From NCBI RefSeq assembly GCF_002029235.1, contig NZ_MZGV01000001.1:1-64000 (forward strand): a DNA stretch of 64,000 nt, given 5' to 3'. Of this stretch, positions 1-8,552 are shown piece by piece. The first letter of the stretch is position 1, and each line of letters begins with the position of its first letter. The position numbers and the translations under genes were made by a program. The notes beneath the pieces are model-generated. The model was given only the letters and a program-made list of their open reading frames with translations, searched no databases and was not told the DNA's origin. The stretch comes from Clostridium oryzae. Its GTDB lineage: Bacteria > Bacillota > Clostridia > Clostridiales > Clostridiaceae.

Positions 1-67
1 AAGATACAACTTCATCAAATAACGTCTGTAAAATTAACGTGTAGAAATTTTAGAGATGGTACTTTAA

Positions 68-140
68 AACTAGCAATCTATATAATTTACAGAGCCCGCA
101 GGGAGCGTTGACCGAGCGGTCAACGCTCCTATTGCTGGTT
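68..140 (+). other. Nested hairpin upstream of the sigma factor gene
   Basis: A perfect 12-bp inverted repeat (102-113 with 118-129, loop GAGC) sits inside an outer 10-bp stem (68-77 with 131-140, one G-T wobble). The 5' side between the stems has a 24-nt loop and the 3' side almost none. There is no T-run after it, so it is not a typical terminator. It could be part of a structured leader RNA or the 3' end of an element that starts before the window. I match it to no known riboswitch class. The remainder of 1-307 holds no credible gene. Confidence 0.45.
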
Positions 141-307
141 CGCAATATATTTAATTTCTTAAGAAATCTTAAGAAATATGTAATGGTTTTATTCGAAGAT
201 TGTAGTAATTTTGTAACAATTTATTTAAGTTTCAAGGTTAAAATATTACTTGTAGCGAAAAGGGGATTGAGAATTTATTTTTATCAAATGTTGGGGAGGA
301 ACAGAAA

Positions 308-820
308 GTGCAGTTATTGGAAGATAAAGAATTATTATTTGAGAAATTATACAACAAATACAATAGAAGTATTTATAATTATATTTATATGTCTATAAAG
401 GACCAATGGCAAGTTGAAGACTTAACTTCTGAAGTCTTCATAAAGGTCTATAAGCATAGAGACAAGATAAATGATATAGATAAGAGTGGTATGTGGCTTA
501 AGACTATAGCTAAAAATACGCTGATTGACTATTACAGAAAAGGGAATAGGGAGGAGCCATCAGATTTTATTGATATAGAAGGTTGTTTTGACTGGGAGTA
601 TGATAACATTCTGATAAGAGATGAGTTAAAATACATTAGGGTTATGGTTGAAGAGCTTCCTAAAGATGTGAAAAGAATGGTACTTATGAGATATTATTAT
701 GGAATGAAGTTTAAAGACATAGCGAAACAGATGAATTTGACTGAAAATGCAGTAAAATGTAAGGTATGCAGGACGTTAAAGAAGCTTAGAAACTCTATAA
801 AATTAAAACAAGTATCCTAA
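308..820 (+). CDS. ECF-type RNA polymerase sigma factor (sigma-70 family)
   Basis: This 170-residue protein should direct core RNA polymerase to a dedicated promoter set. The sigma-2 region is at about residues 7-75 (motifs VEDLTSEVFIKVY and WLKTIAKNTLIDYYR). The sigma-4 helix-turn-helix is at about 112-165 (ELPKDVKRMVLMRYYYG, then FKDIAKQMNLTENAVK). There is no sigma-3 domain, as expected for the ECF group. The start is GTG at 308, seven bases after GGGGAGGA. No anti-sigma gene follows: the next gene is an unrelated DUF2156 protein behind a large terminator, so this is an orphan ECF factor and its signal cannot be read from context. Confidence 0.88.
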   Translation: MQLLEDKELLFEKLYNKYNRSIYNYIYMSIKDQWQVEDLTSEVFIKVYKHRDKINDIDKSGMWLKTIAKNTLIDYYRKGNREEPSDFIDIEGCFDWEYDNILIRDELKYIRVMVEELPKDVKRMVLMRYYYGMKFKDIAKQMNLTENAVKCKVCRTLKKLRNSIKLKQVS

Positions 821-827
821 AAGTGAG

Positions 828-925
828 ACTGCCGCATTAAGAAATTTGCACACAACATATTGTTTTACAATTTAATTGCTATTACAATATGTTGTGAAAA
901 TTATTCTTAGTGCGGCAGTTTGTTT
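828..925 (+). terminator. Nested double-stem terminator after the sigma factor
   Basis: An outer stem (828-843 with 904-919, about 15 pairs) ends in TTTGTTTTTT. Inside it lies a second perfect 13-bp stem (851-863 with 884-896). The T-run on the plus strand fits intrinsic termination of the sigma factor transcript. A two-storey structure is larger than a usual terminator. Confidence 0.75.
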
Positions 926-983
926 TTTACTCTTTAGGAATTTATGTATTGTGCAAAAATTCTTTGTTTATATTCTTAATTAA

Positions 984-1012
984 TTAACAAAAAAATATTA
1001 GTGCAATATGAT
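984..1012 (+). promoter_or_regulatory. Sigma-A-type promoter for the DUF2156 gene
   Basis: A -35 TTAACA (984-989) and a -10 TATGAT (1007-1012) are separated by 17 bases, upstream of the DUF2156-GNAT pair. An imperfect inverted repeat follows at about 1032-1058. Confidence 0.5.
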
Positions 1013-1094
1013 AAAATGAAGTATAGTATTATTAGATATAATAATGTTTATTATCTAATGATAAGTCTTTATACTGCTACAAAGGAGAATTATA

Positions 1095-1997
1095 ATGATT
1101 GAATTTAAAAACATCGAGCTTAACGATAGAGAACTATTTGAAAGATATTTGGGACAGTATTCATACAATACATATGAATATAGTTTTACTACACTTTATA
1201 TGTGGAAGGAAATGTGCAATGTGTCCTATACATTTATAGATAACAGTCTTGTAATAAGAAAAAAGGAAGCGCATAAGGGAGAGTATTTTATGCCTCCTGT
1301 AGGAATCCACAACAGCAGCATAGAAAGTATAGTAGATAATTTGAATATGTATAAAAAACAAACCACCGATATGAACTATTTATTTGGAGACGTAGAGGAA
1401 GCTTTTCTTGAAAAGCTGAAATCCATTTATGGCAGCAGGCTTAAATATACAGAGGATATAAATAATTTCGATTATATATATTCTGTAGATGAGCTTATTA
1501 ATCTATCAGGAAAGAAATATCATGGAAAAAAGAATCACTACAATAAATTTGTTAAGACATACGATTATGAAATTAAGGATATTTATCTTGATGAAGGAGC
1601 GGCATGTGATGCTATAGACTTTGATAAAAAGTGGAACTTTAATCAAGAGGATCTTACTCCAGAACTCAGATATGAACTAAAAGCTATTAAAGATCTTCTG
1701 ATAAATAGAGAAAAATTGAATATAGAAGGTATGGCAGTGTACGTAAATGGCAATATGGTAGGATTCTCCATAGGGGAAAAAGTAAATAATAAAATGGGAA
1801 TAATTCACGTGGAGAAAGGTGATGCCAATTATGATGGTATATATGCCTTTATAAATAGAGAGTTTTTAAAAAGATATTTTAGCAGTGTAACCTATGTAAA
1901 TAGAGAAGAGGATTTAGGAATTGAAGGCTTGAGAAAAGCAAAAAGTTCATATAATCCAGTTAAATTAGAAAGAAAATATCTTGTAAACATAGAATAA
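1095..1997 (+). CDS. DUF2156 domain protein (GNAT-fold, aminoacyl-transferase-like)
   Basis: This 300-residue protein matches the clostridial DUF2156 group, related to the C-terminal catalytic domain of phosphatidylglycerol lysyltransferase (MprF). It lacks the membrane domain, so it is a soluble form. Typical features are the N-terminal YSYNTYEYSFTTLYMWK segment and the late motif VNREEDLGIEGLRKAKSSY. The start ATG follows AAAGGAG. A GNAT acetyltransferase starts 25 bases downstream and is probably co-transcribed. The substrate is unknown; transfer of an aminoacyl or acyl group is inferred from the fold only. Confidence 0.8.
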   Translation: MIEFKNIELNDRELFERYLGQYSYNTYEYSFTTLYMWKEMCNVSYTFIDNSLVIRKKEAHKGEYFMPPVGIHNSSIESIVDNLNMYKKQTTDMNYLFGDVEEAFLEKLKSIYGSRLKYTEDINNFDYIYSVDELINLSGKKYHGKKNHYNKFVKTYDYEIKDIYLDEGAACDAIDFDKKWNFNQEDLTPELRYELKAIKDLLINREKLNIEGMAVYVNGNMVGFSIGEKVNNKMGIIHVEKGDANYDGIYAFINREFLKRYFSSVTYVNREEDLGIEGLRKAKSSYNPVKLERKYLVNIE

Positions 1998-2022
1998 ACC
2001 ATAAAATGGAGAGTTGAATAGT

Positions 2023-2571
2023 ATGAGGGATATATTAGACGGGAAAGAACTTAAAATTTCACCTATAGATGAAACGGATGAAATAGTATTAAAGCAATGG
2101 TTTAATGATGGGGAATTTTTAAGATACTATGATTTTTTGCCGGCGATTGTAAGCAATAATTCAGCAGTTAAGGATGTATTAAACTATTATGAAAATACTA
2201 ATGAAAGATATATTTTTGGAATAAGAGATAAGAAAGAAGATCAGCTTCTTGGGGTTATCGGCTTTGATAACATCGTATGGACTAGCGGGACTGCATTCAT
2301 GTTTATCGGTATAGGAAATAAACATAATCAGGGAAAAGGCCTTGGAACGCAGGCAATAAATATGCTTCTTGATTACGGATTTAACGAATTCAACTTTCAC
2401 AAGATACAGCTAAATGTCCTTCAATATAATGAAAGAGCAATAAAACTCTATGAGAAGGTAGGGTTTGTGAAAGAGGGAACCTATAGGGAATATGTTTATA
2501 GGGATGGAATAAGATATGATATGTACCTATATGGTATGCTTAAAAGTGAGTGGAAAAACCACATTAATTAA
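2023..2571 (+). CDS. GNAT family N-acetyltransferase (RimJ/RimL-like)
   Basis: The protein should transfer an acetyl group from acetyl-CoA to an amine. The acetyl-CoA loop is near GNKHNQGKGLGTQAINMLL, followed by the family motif LNVLQYNERAIKLYEKVGF, typical of the RimJ/RimL and SpeG-like group. ATG 2023 is chosen because GGAG (2008-2011) lies 11 bases before it; an in-frame TTG at 2014 lies only 2 bases from that site. The product is 182 residues. It sits directly after the DUF2156 gene and before a clear terminator. The acceptor substrate is not evident. Confidence 0.85.
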   Translation: MRDILDGKELKISPIDETDEIVLKQWFNDGEFLRYYDFLPAIVSNNSAVKDVLNYYENTNERYIFGIRDKKEDQLLGVIGFDNIVWTSGTAFMFIGIGNKHNQGKGLGTQAINMLLDYGFNEFNFHKIQLNVLQYNERAIKLYEKVGFVKEGTYREYVYRDGIRYDMYLYGMLKSEWKNHIN

Positions 2572-2588
2572 TATTTGTATCAAATCTG

Positions 2589-2614
2589 AAAATCGGCATT
2601 AGCCGATTTTTTTT
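2589..2614 (+). terminator. Intrinsic terminator after the GNAT gene
   Basis: The stem AATCGGC / GCCGATT (2591-2597 with 2602-2608) is followed by a run of T residues. Confidence 0.9.
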
Positions 2615-2800
2615 GATAAATACGGTTTGATATATATATAACACTTATATATATACATAAATATGCATAAATAAAATGAAAGCGTGAAAGATTTTATAAA
2701 AAAATTGCAAAATGGTGGGCACATGTCTAATTATTAGCGGCAATTTTTAAAATATGTGCAATATACTGAAGAAGGAAATTCAAAAACAAAAAAATTATTA

Positions 2801-2828
2801 TTGAATTATACGCTTGATATGATAAAAT
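2801..2828 (+). promoter_or_regulatory. Probable promoter of the citrate synthase gene
   Basis: A -35 TTGAAT (2801-2806), a 16-base spacer and a -10 TAAAAT (2823-2828). The 2572-2922 gap (351 bases) otherwise contains only the terminator and AT-rich sequence. Confidence 0.5.
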
Positions 2829-2922
2829 AGACTATATATTATTTAGAAAGCTTTGATTGTTTATAAAATAATATATAAGCTATTGGGGTGATGAATATAT
2901 TATTTATTTGGGGGGTAATTTT

Positions 2923-4269
2923 ATGGCAGACTATAACTCAGGAAAGTTTGAAGAGCTGGCAGAGTTAGTTGAGAAAAACAGTTATATAGAACCAGAATAT
3001 TACGAAGCGTATGATGTAAAAAGAGGACTCAGAAATAGAAATGGTACAGGTGTTTTAGTAGGATTAACCAAAATAGGAGAAGTTCATGGTTACCTGGTAG
3101 ACGAAGGAGAAAGAATTCCTATTGAAGGAAGACTTCTTTATCGAGGAGTAGAAGTAAAGGATATAGTAAGAGGATTTCAAAATGAAAAAAGATTTGGATT
3201 TGAAGAAGTTTGCTATTTGCTCCTTTTAGGAAATTTACCTACTGCTGAACAATTGGAAAGATTTAAAACAGTCCTTGGAGAGAACAGAGAACTTCCATAT
3301 GGCTTTGTGGAGGATATGATTTTAAAAGCACCCAGCAATGATATAATGAACAAACTTATGAGAAGTGTTCTTGTAAGTTACTCATATGATATAAATCCTG
3401 ATGATACAAGCGTTAAAAATGTACTTAGACAAAGCATTCAGTTAATAAGTCAATTTCCAAGTATGATTGCTTATGGCTATCAAGCTAAATCACATTATTA
3501 TGATCATAGAAGTCTGTTTATTCATTCTCCTCAGCCGCAATTATCAACAGCTGAGAATATTCTATATATGATAAGACCGGATAATAAGTACACTAAGACA
3601 GAGGCTGAAATACTGGACCTTGCTATGGTTATACATGCTGAACATGGTGGAGGAAACAATTCAGCGTTTGCTACACACGTAGTTTCTTCTACAGGAACGG
3701 ACACCTACGCAGCTATAGCTGCTGCAGTAGGAGCTCTTAAAGGACCTAAGCACGGTGGGGCTAATATAAAGGTCATGAAAATGATGGACCATATAAAAGA
3801 AAATGTTAAAGATTGGAATGACGAAGAAGAAATAGAACAATTTCTATTAAAGATACTAAATAAGCAGGCTTTTGACAAGTCTGGTTTGATATATGGAATT
3901 GGTCATGCAGTATATACAATATCAGATCCTAGAGCACAGCTTTTAAAAGAGAAGGCTAAGGAACTAGCCATGGAGAAAAATAGAATAGATGAGTATAACC
4001 TTTATAGAAATATAGAAGATATATCAATAAAAATATTTAAAGAAAAATTCAATAAAATAATAACAGCAAACGTAGATTTTTATTCTGGCTTTGTTTATGA
4101 CATGCTGAACATACCTAGAGAACTTTATACTCCGCTGTTTGCTGCAGCTAGAGTTCCAGGATGGTGTGCTCATAGGATAGAGCAATTAGTAAGTGAAACC
4201 AAAATAATAAGACCTGCTTATAAAGGTGTAAGTAAAAAAATAGAATATATACCTCTGGAGGATAGATAG
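2923..4269 (+). CDS. gltA: Citrate synthase (citrate/2-methylcitrate synthase family)
   Basis: The enzyme condenses acetyl-CoA with oxaloacetate to give citrate, entering the oxidative branch towards 2-oxoglutarate and glutamate. This is the classical Si-type family, not the Re-type enzyme of some clostridia. Catalytic residues are visible: His in MVIHAEHGGGNNS, His in GIGHAVYTISDPRA and Asp in ITANVDFYSG; the CoA/substrate loop is GALKGPKHGGANIKVM. The length of 448 residues is normal for this clostridial subgroup. ATG 2923 is chosen because GGGGGT precedes it by seven bases; an in-frame start at 2908 lacks a site. A 2-methylcitrate synthase role cannot be excluded, but no prpB/prpD neighbours are present. 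Confidence 0.92.
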   Translation: MADYNSGKFEELAELVEKNSYIEPEYYEAYDVKRGLRNRNGTGVLVGLTKIGEVHGYLVDEGERIPIEGRLLYRGVEVKDIVRGFQNEKRFGFEEVCYLLLLGNLPTAEQLERFKTVLGENRELPYGFVEDMILKAPSNDIMNKLMRSVLVSYSYDINPDDTSVKNVLRQSIQLISQFPSMIAYGYQAKSHYYDHRSLFIHSPQPQLSTAENILYMIRPDNKYTKTEAEILDLAMVIHAEHGGGNNSAFATHVVSSTGTDTYAAIAAAVGALKGPKHGGANIKVMKMMDHIKENVKDWNDEEEIEQFLLKILNKQAFDKSGLIYGIGHAVYTISDPRAQLLKEKAKELAMEKNRIDEYNLYRNIEDISIKIFKEKFNKIITANVDFYSGFVYDMLNIPRELYTPLFAAARVPGWCAHRIEQLVSETKIIRPAYKGVSKKIEYIPLEDR

Positions 4270-4350
4270 TATAGCAGAGACGATATTGACAAAAGATAAA
4301 TTTAAAATTGAAATTCAGCAGCATCAGAACAAGAATAAGAGGTGTTATCA

Positions 4351-5142
4351 TTGAAAAAAATAATATCATTAATATTATGTTTAATTACTGTGCCTATGCT
4401 AATAGTTGGCTGCAGTAAGGGGGAAACAGGTTCTAAAAGCGCATTAGATAAGATAAAGGCAAGCAAGGTTATGACAATAGGTATGGAAGATACTTATGCT
4501 CCGATGGAATTTAAGGATAGTTCAAATAAGCTGGTTGGGTTTGATATCGATATGGCAAATGCGATTGCGAAAAAAATGGGAGTTAAAGTTAAATGGGTTT
4601 CTATATCCTGGGACGGTATCTTCGCTGCACTTGCTTCGAAAAGATTTGATGTAATACAGTCTACTGTAAGCATTACAGACGAGAGAAAAAAGACTATGAT
4701 ATTTTCGGATCCTTATATAACCGGAGGAAATGCTATATTCGTAAAAAAAGGGAGCACGGGAATACAGTCATCAGATGATTTAAAAGGAAAAGTTATAGGA
4801 GTTCAAGCTGGAACAACAGCTGAAGAAGTTATGACTAAACTTGGAACAGCGAAATCAATAAAGAAATATACAGGTATGACTGAAGCATTTTTAGATTTAT
4901 ATAATGGAAGGGTCAATGCAGTTGTAGCAGATCCTATGGTGGGAAGATATTATGCGGCTAAGCAGCCTAATAAATTTGAAGCAGTAAAATCTAATTTAAA
5001 TGAAGAACCTATAGGAGTTGCATTTAGAAAGAGTGATAAGTCATTAAGAGATGCTTACAATAATGCTATAAAGGAACTTAAGAAGGATGGCACTCTTTCA
5101 AAAATATCAGAGAAATGGTTTGGAGAAGATATATATAAGTAA
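4351..5142 (+). CDS. Polar amino acid ABC transporter substrate-binding lipoprotein (copy 1)
   Basis: This is a periplasmic-binding-protein-like receptor, anchored outside the membrane as a lipoprotein. The N-terminus has a hydrophobic signal ending in the lipobox LIVGC. The family 3 solute-binding fold follows, with DTYAPMEFKD, DIDMANAIAKKMG, WDGIFAALASKRFDV and SITDERKKTMIFSDPY. TTG 4351 is chosen because AAGAGGTG lies six bases upstream. It is the first gene of a three-gene operon (binding protein, permease, ATPase) that is duplicated downstream. Sequence alone does not give the ligand: glutamine, glutamate, cystine or another polar amino acid are all possible. Confidence 0.9.
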   Translation: MKKIISLILCLITVPMLIVGCSKGETGSKSALDKIKASKVMTIGMEDTYAPMEFKDSSNKLVGFDIDMANAIAKKMGVKVKWVSISWDGIFAALASKRFDVIQSTVSITDERKKTMIFSDPYITGGNAIFVKKGSTGIQSSDDLKGKVIGVQAGTTAEEVMTKLGTAKSIKKYTGMTEAFLDLYNGRVNAVVADPMVGRYYAAKQPNKFEAVKSNLNEEPIGVAFRKSDKSLRDAYNNAIKELKKDGTLSKISEKWFGEDIYK

Positions 5143-5179
5143 TCATTATTTATATATAGTAAAAACAGGGGGAAAGTAA

Positions 5180-5830
5180 ATGTTTAGTTCTGCTTCATTT
5201 GGAGCACTTGCGCCAATATTATTAAAAGGAAGCTTAGTAACACTGGAGCTTACCATATGTTCAGTGCTAATTGGTATGGTGATAGGAATATTCATAACAC
5301 TAATGAGAATATCTCATTTTAAGACATTATCAACAATAGCCTATGTGTACACATGGATTTTTAGAGGTACGCCGCTGCTTTTACAAATATATATAATTTA
5401 TTTTGGACTTCCATCTGTTGGAATAGTGCTTCCAAGCTTTTTATCAGCCTTAATTGGCTTAAGCTTGAATTCGGCAGCATATATGGCAGAAATTATACGA
5501 GGAGGAATACTAGCAGTAGATAAAGGCCAATTTGAAGCAGCTAAGGCCTTAGGCTTTTCATATGCAGTAACAATGAGAAAAATAATTCTTCCACAGACTA
5601 TAAGAATAATAATCCCTTCAATAGGTAATGAACTTATAGCGATGCTAAAAGACACGTCTTTGGTATCTGTAATAGCAATGAGCGATCTTATGAGAAATGC
5701 CACACTTCAGGCATCTTCAACAGGAAACCCGTGGATGCCGCTTTTAGGTGCAGGTGTAATGTATCTTATAATGACTACAGTATTTACAGTTGTATTTGAT
5801 AATTTAGAAAAGAAATTATCAGTATATTGA
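5180..5830 (+). CDS. Amino acid ABC transporter permease (copy 1)
   Basis: This 216-residue membrane subunit of the HisM/GlnP family has hydrophobic helices throughout. The EAA loop that contacts the ATPase is EAAKALGFSYAVTMRKIILP, and the family segment RGTPLLLQIYIIYFGLP is present. It lies 37 bases after the binding protein and 15 bases before the ATPase gene. Only a few residues differ from copy 2 at 7896 outside the extreme N-terminus. The DNA of the second half is almost identical between copies even at third codon positions, while the first half has drifted. Confidence 0.92.
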   Translation: MFSSASFGALAPILLKGSLVTLELTICSVLIGMVIGIFITLMRISHFKTLSTIAYVYTWIFRGTPLLLQIYIIYFGLPSVGIVLPSFLSALIGLSLNSAAYMAEIIRGGILAVDKGQFEAAKALGFSYAVTMRKIILPQTIRIIIPSIGNELIAMLKDTSLVSVIAMSDLMRNATLQASSTGNPWMPLLGAGVMYLIMTTVFTVVFDNLEKKLSVY

Positions 5831-5845
5831 TGGAGGAAAAATTTT

Positions 5846-6577
5846 ATGCATATGATAGAAACTAGGAACCTGTGTAAAAGGTTTGGACAACTCACTGTAT
5901 TTGAAAATCTTGATGTAAATGTGTCAAAAGGTGAAGTGTTGGTTGTCATAGGACCATCAGGTTCAGGAAAAAGTACATTTTTGAGATGCCTAAATCATCT
6001 TGAAGAACCTGATGATGGTGAGGTAATTGTTGAAGGAGAAAAGATGAATCCTAAAGATAAAAAGAAGATGAGGAGTATCATAGAGAAGATGGGTATGGTA
6101 TTTCAGAATTTTAATCTTTTCCCTCATATGACAGTGCTTGAAAATGTAATGATTGCTCCTATTACGGTAAAAAAGCAGGATAGAGCAAAAGTTATGGAAA
6201 GAGCGAAGAGACTTATTGATAAGGTGGGGCTAAGCGATAAGTATGATGCTTATCCTTCGAAGCTATCGGGAGGTCAGAGGCAGAGAGTTGCTATAGCTAG
6301 AGCACTGGCTATGGAACCAGATATAATGTTGTTTGATGAACCTACTTCAGCTTTAGATCCTGAGCTTGTAGGGGAAGTTTTAAATGTTATGAAAGAACTT
6401 GCAAACGAAGGAATGACAATGGTAGTAGTAACTCATGAAATGGGATTTGCAAGAGATGTTGCAGATAGAGTTATCTTTATGGATGGTGGAAGGATAGTCG
6501 AGGAGAGTATTCCAGAAGAGATGTTTACCAACCCAAAAGAAGAGAGAACAAAGGCATTTCTGCAAAAAGTACTATAG
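5846..6577 (+). CDS. Amino acid ABC transporter ATP-binding protein (copy 1)
   Basis: This 243-residue GlnQ/HisP-type ATPase powers import. It has Walker [10 protein letters not shown] (about residues 33-41), Q-loop [19 protein letters not shown], signature [15 protein letters not shown], Walker [15 protein letters not shown] and the switch His in [16 protein letters not shown]. The start ATG follows GGAGG by nine bases; a second in-frame ATG lies two codons later. It is the last gene of the operon, followed by a terminator at 6619-6679. Confidence 0.95.
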   Translation: MHMIETRNLCKRFGQLTVFENLDVNVSKGEVLVVIGPSGSGKSTFLRCLNHLEEPDDGEVIVEGEKMNPKDKKKMRSIIEKMGMVFQNFNLFPHMTVLENVMIAPITVKKQDRAKVMERAKRLIDKVGLSDKYDAYPSKLSGGQRQRVAIARALAMEPDIMLFDEPTSALDPELVGEVLNVMKELANEGMTMVVVTHEMGFARDVADRVIFMDGGRIVEESIPEEMFTNPKEERTKAFLQKVL

Positions 6578-6618
6578 AAACATATATTTTTATTAATTGT
6601 AAATATAGGTATGCGCAT

Positions 6619-6679
6619 AAAAGAGTAAAGTGATTGAGAAGACATTTTTAGCAGATGGAGATCGCTGTACTCTTTTTTT
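6619..6679 (+). terminator. Terminator of the first amino acid ABC operon
   Basis: AAAAGAGTA (6619-6627) pairs with TACTCTTTT (6668-6676), extended inward by AGTGAT/ATCGCT with a wobble pair, and ends in a T-run. The rest of the 435-base gap before the next operon holds AT-rich sequence and the long hairpin at 6867-6982. Confidence 0.75.
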
Positions 6680-6866
6680 AGTCTCTAGGAATTTATGCTT
6701 TTGTCAATTATTTATGCTTTTAATTAATATCATTATTACATCAAATATCATAAATAAAATTATAAATTGATAATTATATGTATTGTTTTTTACCAAAATA
6801 CTAAAAATATTAACAGCTGACCTAATTTAATTTGAGGATTAGATTTCGCATGTAAAATTAATAATA

Positions 6867-6982
6867 TATATAAGTTGCAATAAAGTTCTTACATTATGGC
6901 TTCTAAAATATCACTGCTGAATCGGTTCGACCATAAGATCTTTTAGAAGTCAGAATGTATTGAAACTTTCACAACTTATATA
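6867..6982 (+). promoter_or_regulatory. Long imperfect hairpin leader before the second ABC operon
   Basis: Nested inverted repeats span 116 bases. The outer arms TATATAAGTTG (6867-6877) and CAACTTATATA (6972-6982) are perfect. Inside, ACATT (6891-6895) pairs with AATGT (6954-6958), and CTTCTAAAA (6900-6908) pairs with TTTTAGAAG (6941-6949). The apex carries GGTTCGACC. It ends 18 bases before GGGGTG, so it probably forms in the 5' UTR. Copy 1 of the operon has no equivalent. It could be a regulatory RNA or a small hairpin-type insertion. I could not assign it to a known riboswitch class. Confidence 0.55.
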
Positions 6983-7012
6983 GTTTAAAAAGCATAAAAA
7001 GGGGTGTTAATA

Positions 7013-7804
7013 TTGAAAAAAATAATGTCGGTAATATTATGTATAGTTTTGGGGGCTATCTTAATGGTAGGATGTACAAAAAAAGCATCAGGCAGTAGTA
7101 GTACATTAGATAAAATCAAATCTAAGAAAGTGATAACTATAGGTGTAGATGATACTTATCCGCCAATGGAATTTAAAGACAGTTCAAACAAATTAGTTGG
7201 CTACGATGTTGATATGGCGGAAGCTGTAGCTAAAAAAATGGGAGTTAAAATAAAGTGGGTTCCGACTGCATGGGATGGCATATTTGGAGCTTTGTCTTCA
7301 AAAAGATTTGACCTTATACATTCTAGTGTAAGTATCACAGATGAAAGAAAGAAGACAATGATATTTTCAGATCCATATATAACGGGAGGAAATTCTATAT
7401 TTGTAAAGAAAGGAGATACTTCCATACAATCTTCAGATGATCTAAAAGGAAAGATCATAGGAGTTCAAGCTGGTACAACTGGAGAAGAGGTTGTAAGTAA
7501 AATGGGAACTGCCAAATCAGTAAAGAAATATCAAGGTATGACTGAAGCATTTATGGATTTATTAAATGGAAGAACAAGTGCAGTGGTATCTGACCCAATG
7601 GTCGGAAAATATTATGCAGCAAAACAACCTAATAAGTTTGAAACTGTAAAGTCAACTTTGAATGAGGAACCCATAGGGGTTGCGTTTAGAAAGAGCGATA
7701 AATCTCTAAGAGATGCTTACAACAAAGCTATAAACGATCTTAAAAAGGATGGAACTCTTTCAAAGATATCTGAAAAATGGTTTGGAGAAGATATATATAA
7801 ATAG
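7013..7804 (+). CDS. Polar amino acid ABC transporter substrate-binding lipoprotein (copy 2)
   Basis: A paralogue of the binding protein at 4351 with the same length and architecture. The signal peptide ends in the lipobox LMVGC, followed by a family 3 solute-binding domain. It is the most diverged of the three duplicated genes. Changes near the expected ligand site include TYPPMEF for TYAPMEF, TAWDGIFGAL for SISWDGIFAAL, and LIHSSVS for VIQSTVS. TTG 7013 is chosen from GGGGTG six bases upstream, as in copy 1. The pattern suggests that the receptors diverged in ligand preference while the membrane and ATPase parts stayed the same. Confidence 0.9.
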   Translation: MKKIMSVILCIVLGAILMVGCTKKASGSSSTLDKIKSKKVITIGVDDTYPPMEFKDSSNKLVGYDVDMAEAVAKKMGVKIKWVPTAWDGIFGALSSKRFDLIHSSVSITDERKKTMIFSDPYITGGNSIFVKKGDTSIQSSDDLKGKIIGVQAGTTGEEVVSKMGTAKSVKKYQGMTEAFMDLLNGRTSAVVSDPMVGKYYAAKQPNKFETVKSTLNEEPIGVAFRKSDKSLRDAYNKAINDLKKDGTLSKISEKWFGEDIYK

Positions 7805-7895
7805 AAATATAGCTGTTAGTGTATAACCAGTATATAAGTAATTTGAATTTAATTATTATTTTTACAAAATGCTAATGGCGGTAGGGGGAAAATAA

Positions 7896-8537
7896 ATGGA
7901 TTCGATTGGGGTACTTATACCAATATTATTAAAAGGAAGTCTAGTAACGCTGGAACTTACGATATGTTCTGTATTAATCGGAATGATATTAGGAATATTC
8001 ATAACGTTAATGAGAATATCTCATTTTAAGTCGTTATCAACAATAGCTTATGTGTATACATGGATTTTTAGAGGCACGCCACTACTTTTACAAATATATA
8101 TAATCTATTTTGGACTTCCGTCCGTTGGAATAGTGCTTCCAAGTTTCCTATCAGCATTGATTGGATTAAGCTTAAATTCGGCAGCATATATGGCAGAAAT
8201 CATACGAGGAGGAATACTAGCAGTAGATAAAGGCCAATTTGAAGCAGCTAAGGCCTTAAGCTTTTCTTATGCGGTAACAATGAGAAAAATAATTCTTCCA
8301 CAGACTATAAGAATAATAATCCCTTCAATAGGTAATGAACTTATAGCGATGCTAAAGGATACGTCTTTGGTATCTGTAATAGCAATGAGCGATCTTATGA
8401 GAAACGCTACACTTCAGGCGTCTTCTACAGGAAACCCGTGGATGCCGCTTTTGGGTGCAGGTGTGATGTATCTTATAATGACTACAGTATTTACAGTAGT
8501 TTTTGATAACTTAGAAAAGAAATTATCTGTTTATTAA
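7896..8537 (+). CDS. Amino acid ABC transporter permease (copy 2)
   Basis: A HisM/GlnP-family permease of 213 residues. The N-terminus (MDSIGVLIP) differs from copy 1; after that only about three residues differ. The EAA loop reads EAAKALSFSYAVTMRKIILP. It follows the binding protein by 91 bases and precedes the ATPase gene by 15 bases. Near-identity at synonymous sites over about 8200-8410 points to recent gene conversion with copy 1. Confidence 0.92.
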   Translation: MDSIGVLIPILLKGSLVTLELTICSVLIGMILGIFITLMRISHFKSLSTIAYVYTWIFRGTPLLLQIYIIYFGLPSVGIVLPSFLSALIGLSLNSAAYMAEIIRGGILAVDKGQFEAAKALSFSYAVTMRKIILPQTIRIIIPSIGNELIAMLKDTSLVSVIAMSDLMRNATLQASSTGNPWMPLLGAGVMYLIMTTVFTVVFDNLEKKLSVY

Positions 8538-8552
8538 AGGATGTGAAGGATT

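Noticed and set aside
108-398. Open frame of 96 codons before the sigma factor
   Set aside because: It runs through the hairpin at 102-129 and overlaps the sigma gene in another frame. It has no ribosome site and an unlikely amino acid composition.
6867-6982. Known riboswitch (lysine, SAM, purine, cyclic dinucleotide, THF) or T-box
   Set aside because: None of the conserved core motifs I know for these classes is present; the region is mainly one long imperfect stem.
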